From Bradyrhizobium sp. CCGUVB4N (GTDB lineage: Bacteria; Pseudomonadota; Alphaproteobacteria; Rhizobiales; Xanthobacteraceae), in the NCBI RefSeq assembly GCF_024199945.1, contig NZ_JANADP010000001.1:4402001-4466000 (forward strand): a stretch of 64,000 nucleotides of DNA. The letters run 5' to 3'. Numbering within the stretch: the first letter of the stretch is position 1; every line of letters begins with the position of its first letter. Position numbers and translations under genes: made by a program. Shown here piece after piece: positions 52,321-59,881 of this stretch. A model generated the notes under the pieces. That model was not told the DNA's origin. It ran no database searches and was given only the letters and a program-made list of their open reading frames with translations.

Positions 52321-53498
52321 GGCAAGCTCTCCATGATTGCTTCTGTCCTCGCCGCGGCCTCAACACGTTCCAACGTGTTGATGGAAATGTGAGGCCATCT
52401 CGCTCTGCCTGGATGTCCGTCCGGTCGATTGATGAAATCCAGAATGACGTTTTGAGCGTATTGCAGGAAATATCGCAGCGCTCCGGTTTTTGAGTCCTCT
52501 ATCTCATATATAATAAACGTGCAGTTCATCGCCGTTGTGTCGGCTTGGCGCGTGATGAATGGTGTGTTGCCAATACTGGGATTTGTTACTCTGTTGATGC
52601 CGGAATGATCGATCGTGGAATCAACTTGAAGAGTGGTAACCTGTTTGATCGTTCCGATGCCTTTGAGAAAATTTTCGAAAGTGTGCCTCAAAAGAAGCGT
52701 CGGATTGACCGGTTCGAATCCGCTAAATCCATTAATTGTCCCATCCCCCTTGAACGGATTTTCGTGAAAGTATCTGTAAGGAGCAAAGTAATCTCCATTG
52801 ATAATATTGCCCGCAGAGTTTCTTATTGGGTCGAGAGCGCGCTCATCAGGATCAGAGCCGCCCCCAACAACCACACCATTGATGCGCGGAATCGGGGGCC
52901 TCTTTTTCTCGTCGGGAAGCTGCGTCCAGTCTGATGTGCTTGCAGATCCAACGGCGATAAAGCTGTTGCCATGAGGAATACTTCCCATGCGCGCTACCGA
53001 CACTTCGGCACCGCTTTCTTGAGAAATATTTTGATCAGTCATGAAAAGCCATAGACCTGGTTCATGATGTATCCCATGGCCGTTGAATTTTTCCGATATG
53101 TCGGTCTTGCCCAGCGTTGAGTCAGGGCCTGTGACGCTCACAAGATAAGAGTCTTCATTCGATCGTTGAGTAATAATTTGACTATAGCTCAAGGCAACGG
53201 CGGTTTGATCGGTTTGCGTGCCATCTGCTGGATTGACCCCTCTGTTGGGCACCCCGACGTCTGCCACAAGAAAGTTCAGGACCTCGTCATATTGGTTCAT
53301 CAGCAATCGATACCCATTGGGCGAGCCGCCGAATGGGAGTGAAATTATATTGAACCCATGGCCCGCGAGTTCCGGGGTGTTTTTCCATGTGCCCGGCAGC
53401 CAGCGCAATGGTCCAAGTTTTGGGTCATCCTTTTCGGCGAGATAAATTTTGCGGCCCGCGACAGCCATTTCCTCGATTAGATTTTTGTCCAATGCCAT
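52311..53498 (-). CDS. Unknown protein, possible nitrobindin-like heme-binding domain; AT-rich
   Basis: A 395-residue soluble protein; the ATG at 53498 has AGGAG 8 nt upstream. The N-terminal part (LGPLRWLPGTWKNTPELAGH, then FNIISLPFG) recalls the opening of THAP4/nitrobindin-type heme-binding beta-barrels (L-x-x-L-x-G-x-W), but the rest has no motif I can name. It is rich in Asn, Gly and Thr and lacks a signal peptide. The base composition is visibly more AT-rich than all neighbours (runs such as ATATATAATAAACG), a sign of horizontal acquisition. Its last three codons run into the truncated binding-protein copy (52159-52320), so the native C-terminus may have been changed by the insertion. 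Confidence 0.75.
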   Translation of the reverse strand: MALDKNLIEEMAVAGRKIYLAEKDDPKLGPLRWLPGTWKNTPELAGHGFNIISLPFGGSPNGYRLLMNQYDEVLNFLVADVGVPNRGVNPADGTQTDQTAVALSYSQIITQRSNEDSYLVSVTGPDSTLGKTDISEKFNGHGIHHEPGLWLFMTDQNISQESGAEVSVARMGSIPHGNSFIAVGSASTSDWTQLPDEKKRPPIPRINGVVVGGGSDPDERALDPIRNSAGNIINGDYFAPYRYFHENPFKGDGTINGFSGFEPVNPTLLLRHTFENFLKGIGTIKQVTTLQVDSTIDHSGINRVTNPSIGNTPFITRQADTTAMNCTFIIYEIEDSKTGALRYFLQYAQNVILDFINRPDGHPGRARWPHISINTLERVEAAARTEAIMESLPSR

Positions 53499-53994
53499 TC
53501 TAATATCTCCTGACAATGTCTAGCTGCCCGTGCTCCGCGCACGGCGAAAATCTATCGATGTCGTGGCGCTCTTCAGGAGTCCCGACATCACGATGTAAGA
53601 AAAGTTCTTGCCCGCGATCTAATTCGGGCGGCCTGGGAGCTCTTGAATTCTCTCGGTCAGTGGGTTTGGTGGCGTAGCTGATTTTTTGATAATCTCTAAG
53701 GTTGAGCTGACTTTTTTCTTCCCGTCAAGGGTCGTTAGCTATCCGGTCGCTATGACGCAGTGGTGGACATCGCCGGACTCGGGCGAGGGGGCATCGTCGC
53801 CATCATGGAGGCGTCCAAAAACGTCTTCGGCGCCCCGCGTGCCGAGGCGCCGAAGATTGTTCTTTGCGATGAGCTGCGGTCTTGCGGCAGCCTCGGTTTC
53901 GAAGGGTGGGCAAAGCAAAGCGTGCCCGTCGCTCAAGGGATAGAGAAGGTGGGCACGGCGCTGTGCGCCTTTGCCCACCCTACGAAGCTCCTGC
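53499..53994. other. Gene-free AT-rich junction with repeats
   Basis: 496 nt with no supportable gene. The right-hand part holds an 11-bp perfect hairpin (TCTTCGGCGCC/GGCGCCGAAGA, 53824-53856) and a 77-nt inverted-ended repeat (53904-53980). The left part (53520-53720) is AT-richer and probably belongs to the promoter of the leftward gene at 52311-53498. Short open frames across it look like non-coding translations. Confidence 0.5.
53904..53980. repeat. Interspersed repeat with 12-bp inverted ends
   Basis: GGGTGGGCAAAG at 53904-53915 is the exact reverse complement of CTTTGCCCACCC at 53969-53980. The inner part has further palindromy (GTGCCC...GGGCAC). The GTGGGCAAAG...CTTTGCCCACCCTAC type is a recurrent intergenic repeat in Bradyrhizobium as I recall it. 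It lies directly before the 3' end of the ABC binding-protein gene and could form its terminator. Confidence 0.7.
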
Positions 53995-55329
53995 TTACGG
54001 CAGCTTCAGCGACGTCTCGGCGTTGTACGGCTTCAGCGTCTCGTCCGCGGCCTTCTGGGCGGCGACGAGCGCCTCCTTCGGCTGCTTCTTGCCGTTGAGG
54101 ACCAGCATCACCTCGTCCTCGAGGTTCTTGCGCACCGGCACGGTCTTGTAGGTCGCAAACCAGGGCTTTGCGACGTCGAGCTGCTCGACGGCGGTCTTGG
54201 CGTCCGGGTTCTTGTTGAGGAAGTCGACCATGTCAGGCGTCTTGTAGGCGGCCATGTTGGGGGCGAAATAGCCCGTCGCACGGCTCCACCAGGCGCTCTT
54301 CTCGGGCGAGGTCATCCACTTGATCAGCGTCCAGGCGGCCTTCTGCTTGTCAGCTTCCACGCCGGCCGGAATGATCAGCGAAGCGCCGCCGATCGGCACG
54401 GCGTTGCGGACGTTGCGCGGGATGAAGGCGACCTTGTAGTTGAACTTGGCGTTCTCGCGCACATAGGTCAGCGAGCCCGTCGACAGCATCATCATCGCGG
54501 CGTTGCCGGAGATGAAGGAGGTGCTGACGGCAGGGCCAGGCGTCGCGCCGGGCGGGTGGACCTTGTGCTTGCTCACGAGGTCGTTCCACCAGGTCAGCGC
54601 GCCGAGCATCGAGGGCGTATCGTAATAGACCTCGCCGCCGAACTCCTCGTTGTAGTAACGCCCGCCATTGGTCATGGTGAGCGTTTCCATCATCCAGCCG
54701 CAATAGTCGTAGGCGCAGGGGATCGCGATGCCCCATTGGGTCACCTTGTCGCCCTCGCGCTTGGTGAGCTTCTTGGCCCAGTCGGTGAGCTCGGCCCAGG
54801 TCTGCGGCGGCTTGCTCGGATCGAGGCCGGCTTCCTTCGCCTTGTCGGCATTGATGTAGAGCAGCGGCGTCGAATTGTGGAAGGGCACGCCGTAGACCGA
54901 GCGATCGATCACCGCGTTGCCCTGCAGTGCCGGGAAGAACTGGCCCAGAAACTTTTCCTTGGTGCTGCCGTCGGCGGCGATCAGGCCGTCGAGATTGGTG
55001 AGCTCGTTCTCGATCTGCATGTCGAGCAGGAAGTTGGCCGACATGATCACGGCGGCCGGCGGCTTGCCGGCCTTGATCGAGGCGCGCGTCTTGATCAGCG
55101 TGTCGTCATAGGAGCCGGTATAGACCGCGGTCGCCTTGACCTCGGGATGGGTCTCGTTGAACTCCTTGATCAGCGTGCCCATGTCGCGGGCGAGCTTGCC
55201 GTCGACGGGAACGGGGAAGAACAGATCGATCTCGGTCGGACCTTCACCGGCCAGCGCCGGGACGGCGAGGGCGCCTGCCATAGAGCCTGCCATGGCGAGG
55301 CCGAGCATAAGCCTGCGGGAGAACAGCAT
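53995..55329 (-). CDS. ABC transporter extracellular solute-binding protein (sugar/glycerol-phosphate class)
   Basis: A 444-residue family 1 solute-binding protein. A signal peptide (MLFSRRLMLGLAMAGSMAGA, cleaved near ALA-G) precedes a two-lobed fold starting EIDLFFPVPVDGKLARDM. It has the UgpB-like features FNETHPEVKATAVYTGSYDDTL and GWMMETLTMTNGG. The start has GGAGA upstream. It captures a periplasmic ligand for the two permeases encoded upstream. UgpB homology suggests glycerol-3-phosphate or a glycerophosphodiester, but sugars are also possible. A truncated copy lies at 52159-52320. Confidence 0.93.
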   Translation of the reverse strand: MLFSRRLMLGLAMAGSMAGALAVPALAGEGPTEIDLFFPVPVDGKLARDMGTLIKEFNETHPEVKATAVYTGSYDDTLIKTRASIKAGKPPAAVIMSANFLLDMQIENELTNLDGLIAADGSTKEKFLGQFFPALQGNAVIDRSVYGVPFHNSTPLLYINADKAKEAGLDPSKPPQTWAELTDWAKKLTKREGDKVTQWGIAIPCAYDYCGWMMETLTMTNGGRYYNEEFGGEVYYDTPSMLGALTWWNDLVSKHKVHPPGATPGPAVSTSFISGNAAMMMLSTGSLTYVRENAKFNYKVAFIPRNVRNAVPIGGASLIIPAGVEADKQKAAWTLIKWMTSPEKSAWWSRATGYFAPNMAAYKTPDMVDFLNKNPDAKTAVEQLDVAKPWFATYKTVPVRKNLEDEVMLVLNGKKQPKEALVAAQKAADETLKPYNAETSLKLP

Positions 55330-55340
55330 CGACAAATCTC

Positions 55341-56210
55341 CTATTTGATGCCTGAGGTGACGAAAGAGCTGATGAAACGCTTCTGGAAGATCAGGAAGGT
55401 GATGAGCAGCGGCGCGATCACCATCAGTGTGCCCGCGGCGATGGTGCCCCAGGCCTGCGTGCCTTCCGCGGTCGCGGTGAAGACGGAGAGGCCAACGGTG
55501 AGCGGCCGTTTGTCCGGCGAATTGATCACCATCAGCGGCCACAGGAAGTCGTTCCAGTGGCTGGTGACGGAGATGATCGCGAATGCCGAGAAGCTCGGAA
55601 TCGACAGCGGAATGTAGATGTGACGGATGCGCTGGATCAGGCTGGCGCCGTCGATCAGGGCTGCGTCTTCCAGCTCGGTCGGAATCGCCTCGAACGCCTG
55701 GCGCATCAGGAAGGTGCCGAAGGCCGACGCGAAGAACGGCATCATCACGCCCGCGAGCGTGTCGTAGAGACCGAGCTGGGCGACGAGCCGCAAATTCGGC
55801 ACGATCAGCAGCACCGGCACCAGCATCAGCTGCATCAGGAACAGGTAGAAGATCACCGTCTTGCCGGCGAAGTCGAGCCGCGCGAACGCGAAGCCCGCGA
55901 GCGTGATGGTGACGAACTGCACGAGAAGAATGCCGGTGCAGATGATCGTGGTGTTGAGGAAGTAGCGCGGGAAGTCGCCGATCTCCCAGGCATCCCTGAT
56001 GTTGTCGAGCGTCGGCTTCAGGCTCGGCATCAGTTCGGCCATCAGATTGATGCCGTCGGAGGCCGGACGCAGCGTTGCCACGCCCATCCACAGGAACGGG
56101 ATCAGCCAGGCGAGCGCGAGCAGGACCGTCAGCGCGAATCCGAGTTTTGGCGTGATCTCGTTGCGGGTGGCGAGGGGCGCGTCCTTGTAGAGGGCATCGA
56201 TGAGTTTCAT
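55341..56210 (-). CDS. ABC transporter permease, UgpE/MalG type
   Basis: A 289-residue inner-membrane permease with six predicted helices. The EAA loop EDAALIDGASLIQRIRHIYI contacts the ATPase. The N-terminal arrangement (LTVLLALAWLIPFLWMGVAT) and SFAxxRLDFxGK-like segment are typical of carbohydrate ABC permeases of the MalG class. It overlaps the upstream permease gene by four bases (ATGA) and precedes the binding-protein gene by 11 nt, so the operon order is phosphoesterase, permease, permease, binding protein. Confidence 0.94.
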   Translation of the reverse strand: MKLIDALYKDAPLATRNEITPKLGFALTVLLALAWLIPFLWMGVATLRPASDGINLMAELMPSLKPTLDNIRDAWEIGDFPRYFLNTTIICTGILLVQFVTITLAGFAFARLDFAGKTVIFYLFLMQLMLVPVLLIVPNLRLVAQLGLYDTLAGVMMPFFASAFGTFLMRQAFEAIPTELEDAALIDGASLIQRIRHIYIPLSIPSFSAFAIISVTSHWNDFLWPLMVINSPDKRPLTVGLSVFTATAEGTQAWGTIAAGTLMVIAPLLITFLIFQKRFISSFVTSGIK

Positions 56211-57157
56211 GGCCCGCCCTCACGTTGCGCCATGGTGCGGAACGAGAGCGCGGTGAGGGCCATCAAGGCAGCGAGCGTCAGCAGCGTCGCCGCCGAAGCC
56301 ATGCCGATGTCGTAGTGCTCGACGGCCTGCTGGTAGATGTAGAACAGCACGAGGTTGGTGGCGTTCGACGGTCCGCCCTTGGTCATGACGAAGACGTGGT
56401 CGACCTGCGTCACCGCGTTGAGTGTGGCGATCACGGTGACGAACAGGAAGGTCGGCTTGAGCTCCGGCAGGATGATGTGGCGCAGCCTATGATACGGACC
56501 TGCGCCGTCGAGATACGCGGCTTCCATGACGTCTTCGGGCACGGCTTGGAGGCCGGCGAGGAAGAACAGCATGTAGTAGCCGGCATTCTTCCAGATCGTG
56601 ATGATCATGATCGCATAAAGCGCGATGTCGGGATCGCCGAGCCAGTTCGGCAGCACCGGCAGCAGCCGGCCGATGTAGTAATCGAGCAGCCCGACATTGG
56701 GCAGGAAGATGAAGAGAAACAGCGCCGAGGCCGCGACCATCGGGATCAGCACCGGCAGGAACAGCGCAGCCCGCAGCGCGCTGGTGACGGCGTTGGTGCG
56801 CGCCAGCGCCAGTGCGAACAGCAGCGCCAGCCCGATGCTCGGGACCGCGGTGCCGACGGCGTAGATGAGGTTGTTGACGACGGCGCCGGTGAAGGCGGGG
56901 TCCGCCAGCACCGCGGCGATGTTGTCGAGGCCGACGAAGCGCAGCGGCGCCTTCGGCGTGGCGCGCTGATAGAGCGCATCGATCAGCACGCGCCCCATCG
57001 CGCCGTAGGTGAACAGCGCGAGGAAGATCAGCGAGGGCAGCAGCAGCAGATAGGCCGGCAGCGAGGCTTTGAGGCGTGCCGAAAACCGCGTCGCGATATG
57101 TAGGCGCGGCGGCGCCGCAGCCGCGACCGGAAGAGCCGCGGGCTCAGCGAGGCTCAT
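56207..57157 (-). CDS. ABC transporter permease, UgpA/MalF type
   Basis: About 316 residues from the ATG at 57157 (MSLAEPAALPVAAAAP), one base after the stop of the phosphoesterase gene. There are six transmembrane segments, starting LPAYLLLLPSLIFLALFTYG, and the EAA motif EAAYLDGAGPYHRLRHIILP. It pairs with the downstream UgpE-type permease to form the channel. An open upstream extension to 57280 would overlap the phosphoesterase gene and is rejected. Confidence 0.93.
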   Translation of the reverse strand: MSLAEPAALPVAAAAPPRLHIATRFSARLKASLPAYLLLLPSLIFLALFTYGAMGRVLIDALYQRATPKAPLRFVGLDNIAAVLADPAFTGAVVNNLIYAVGTAVPSIGLALLFALALARTNAVTSALRAALFLPVLIPMVAASALFLFIFLPNVGLLDYYIGRLLPVLPNWLGDPDIALYAIMIITIWKNAGYYMLFFLAGLQAVPEDVMEAAYLDGAGPYHRLRHIILPELKPTFLFVTVIATLNAVTQVDHVFVMTKGGPSNATNLVLFYIYQQAVEHYDIGMASAATLLTLAALMALTALSFRTMAQREGGP

Positions 57158-57158
57158 G

Positions 57159-58010
57159 TCACCGCGCCGGGAAATTGAGCGCATAGTCGCGGCCGTCCAT
57201 TCCCGCAGGGGGCTCGAAGGGAAAGCGCAGACTGGTGTCGAGGAAGTCGTGGCTGTGCACGACGAGGTTTTGGTCGTCAATCAGCACGACGCCGTAGGCC
57301 GGCGGCTCGTGGCTCGCCAGATGGTCGGTGACGTTGGCGTCGAGCTCGAACCAGACCTGATGGTTGGTGCCGCGCAGCGTCGAGAACGGGATCTTGCCGT
57401 AGCTGCCGAAGATCGGACGGTGCACATGGCCGAAGAAGAGATGGCGGATGCGCGCGCGATAGGGCGCGATCACCTCGGCGAATTCGGCGCTCTGCTTCAG
57501 CGCGATCTCGTCCATCGCGTGCACGCCGACCGGGAAGGGCGGATGGTGCATGAACACGACAAACTGCTGATCGGCGGGTGCGGCGGCCAGCGTCTTCGAA
57601 AGCCAGTCGAAGCGCCTGGCGCACATCTCGCCGGCGTGACTGGTCTCGTCCAGCGTATCCAGGAATACGAACAGCCCGTGCTCGGTGGTGCGGGTGCCCT
57701 GCACGAAACCGTTGGGATCGCGCGGCGCGGCCTTCAGGGTGTCGAGGCAGGTGACACGCTTGTCGTGATTGCCGACCATGGCGATGTACGGCATTTTCAG
57801 CGCCGCCATCGCATCGGCGAAATTGGCGTAGGATTCAGCCTCGCCCCAATGGGTGAGGTCGCCGGTCACGACCGCGAAGGCGGCGTCCGACTGGTGCGCG
57901 TTGATGTCGGCGATCGCCGCATCCAGCCGCGCGCGCGGATCGAGGCCATAGAGCTTCAGCCCGGGGTTCGCGAGATGCGTGTCGGTGATGTGGATGAACT
58001 TGAAGGGCAT
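57159..58010 (-). CDS. Metallophosphoesterase (CpdA/GpdQ-like phosphodiesterase)
   Basis: A 283-residue calcineurin-like class III phosphodiesterase. All metal ligands are present: Asp10/His12 (HITDTHLA), Asp51 (TGDLTHWGE), Asn81-His82 (VGNHD), His155 (FMHHPPF), and His195/His197 (FFGHVHRP). The family includes cAMP phosphodiesterase CpdA and glycerophosphodiesterase GpdQ. Being the first gene of a UgpABE-like import operon favours a glycerophosphodiester or similar phosphodiester as substrate. Hydrolysis of cAMP made by the cyclase at 23-25 kb is a further possibility. No signal peptide, so cytoplasmic. Confidence 0.93.
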   Translation of the reverse strand: MPFKFIHITDTHLANPGLKLYGLDPRARLDAAIADINAHQSDAAFAVVTGDLTHWGEAESYANFADAMAALKMPYIAMVGNHDKRVTCLDTLKAAPRDPNGFVQGTRTTEHGLFVFLDTLDETSHAGEMCARRFDWLSKTLAAAPADQQFVVFMHHPPFPVGVHAMDEIALKQSAEFAEVIAPYRARIRHLFFGHVHRPIFGSYGKIPFSTLRGTNHQVWFELDANVTDHLASHEPPAYGVVLIDDQNLVVHSHDFLDTSLRFPFEPPAGMDGRDYALNFPAR

Positions 58011-58212
58011 GGCGCTTGTCAGGATCGTTGGAGGATGGGCGCCTCCGGCAAGACGGCCCTGACAGGCCGTTAGAGCGCGTGTGTTTCAGTTTGATGACAG
58101 CGGTTCCCGAGGTCGGGACGCGTCCACAGCATGAGCACGCGCGCGGTGGATCAGCTGAAAGCGCAATCCACCGTTGAGCCAATTAGAGGTAGCGGCGCGC
58201 CGGCGCCCGTCG

Positions 58213-59685
58213 TCACGTCCCGCAGAACGTCTGCAGCACCCGCTGGTCCGGTAGCGGCGGATCGGCGTAGGCGGCAAATTCCGGCTGATCCTGATACGGC
58301 TTCGCCAGCACCTTCACCAATTCCTCGAACGGCGCGTAATCGTCGTCATTCACCGCGGCCTGGATCACGGCCTCGACGCGATGGTTGCGCGGGATGAAGA
58401 TTGGATTGGCAGCGTGCATGGCGGCTTGCCGCTCGGCCGCGGTCTGCGGCTCCAGCGCGATGCGGGCGCGCCAGCGGCCGGCCCACTCGTCGAAGGCTGC
58501 GGGCTCCATGAACTGCGCGCGGACGTCGGTGCCGTCATCGCCGGCGGCGTCGCCGAGCTTGCGGAACGTCAGCGTGAAGTCGGCCTGGTTCTTGGCCATG
58601 GCGTCGAGCAGATCCTGGATCAGCGCCTCGTCGCCGTCCCGCTCCGTGAACAGGCCGACCTTCTTGCGCAGGCCAGCCTGATAGGCGGCGCTGAACGTCT
58701 TCGAGAAGGCGCCGAGAATGTCCTGGGCTTCCGCGACCGCCTTCTCCTGGTCGTCGGAGAACAGCGGCAGCAGGCATTCGGCGAGCCGCGTCAGATTCCA
58801 CAAGCCGATGCGCGGCTGGTTGGCATAGGCGTAGCGGCCCATCTCGTCGATCGACGAAAACACCTGCGCGGGATTGTAGGCATCCATGAACGCGCACGGG
58901 CCGTAGTCGATGGTCTCGCCGGAGATGGAGGAGTTGTCGGTGTTCATCACGCCATGGATGAAGCCGACCAGCAGCCAGCGCGCGATGAGCTCGGCCTGGC
59001 GCGCGACGACACCGGCGAGCAGGGCGTGATAGGGCCGCTCGGCGTGAAGCAGGTCCGGATAGTGCCTGGTGATGACGTGGTCGGCGAGCCGGCGGATCGC
59101 ATCGGTGTCGCGGCGGACGGCGAAGAACTGGAAGGTGCCGACCCGGATATGGCTCGAGGCCACGCGCGTCAGCACGGCGCCGGGCAGCACGGTCTCGCGG
59201 ATCACGGGCTCGCCGGTGATGACGGCCGCCAGCGAACGCGTGGTCGGAATGCCGAGCGCGTACATGGCCTCGCTGACGATGTATTCACGCAGCACCGGGC
59301 CGAGTGCGGCGCGGCCATCGCCGCGGCGGGAGAACGGGGTGGGGCCCGAGCCCTTGAGCTGGATGTCGCGGCGGATGCCGTCCTTGTCGATGACCTCGCC
59401 GAGCAGGATCGCGCGCCCGTCGCCGAGCTGGGGCACGAAATGCCCGAACTGGTGGCCGGCATAGGCCATGGCGATGGGGTCGGCCCCGGGGGGAACCGTC
59501 TTTCCGGCCAGGATTTCGGCGCCCTCGGGCGTCTCCAGCAGATCGGGATCGAGCCCGAGCTGGACCGCCAGGGGCCGGTTCAGCTTGATCAGCCGGGGCG
59601 CAGCCACGGGGGTCGGCGCGACGCGGGCAAAGAAGCTGTCCGGCAGCGCCGAATAGGAGTTCTGGAAGGGGAAATGGACTGTCAT
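58213..59685 (-). CDS. selO: Protein adenylyltransferase SelO (YdiU/UPF0061)
   Basis: A 490-residue SelO pseudokinase-fold enzyme that transfers AMP to Ser/Thr/Tyr residues of proteins. Signatures: NSYSALPDSFFARVAPTPV at the N-terminus, GHQFGHFVPQLGDGRAILLG, RDIQLKGSGPTPFSRRGDGR (nucleotide Lys) and HGVMNTDNSSISGETIDYGP (metal/catalytic region). The start at 59685 gives the conserved N-terminus; 59742 is open but less likely. The C-terminus ends LQTFCGT, whose single Cys matches the position of the selenocysteine/cysteine near the end of eukaryotic SelO. Confidence 0.95.
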   Translation of the reverse strand: MTVHFPFQNSYSALPDSFFARVAPTPVAAPRLIKLNRPLAVQLGLDPDLLETPEGAEILAGKTVPPGADPIAMAYAGHQFGHFVPQLGDGRAILLGEVIDKDGIRRDIQLKGSGPTPFSRRGDGRAALGPVLREYIVSEAMYALGIPTTRSLAAVITGEPVIRETVLPGAVLTRVASSHIRVGTFQFFAVRRDTDAIRRLADHVITRHYPDLLHAERPYHALLAGVVARQAELIARWLLVGFIHGVMNTDNSSISGETIDYGPCAFMDAYNPAQVFSSIDEMGRYAYANQPRIGLWNLTRLAECLLPLFSDDQEKAVAEAQDILGAFSKTFSAAYQAGLRKKVGLFTERDGDEALIQDLLDAMAKNQADFTLTFRKLGDAAGDDGTDVRAQFMEPAAFDEWAGRWRARIALEPQTAAERQAAMHAANPIFIPRNHRVEAVIQAAVNDDDYAPFEELVKVLAKPYQDQPEFAAYADPPLPDQRVLQTFCGT

Positions 59686-59881
59686 GGCCTCAAGATAGGC
59701 CTCGAACGCTGATCGGCAAAGGCTCGGGCCTGGATTGGCCAAAAATGGCCGCCTCCAGCCCCAAACAGCCCGTTCCTTTGGTTGCCGCCCCCGGCCTCGT
59801 CGGGTAAACCCTGCCGCAACCTCGGACCGGTCGTTTCAGGCCGTCCGATTCGTATCCTCCGACATTGATTTTGGGACGACC

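Noticed and set aside
53739..53978. 79-codon minus-strand frame and overlapping plus-strand frame between the AT-rich gene and the binding-protein gene
   Set aside because: They run through a palindromic repeat and a hairpin; the sequence is explained by those elements and has no ribosome-binding site.
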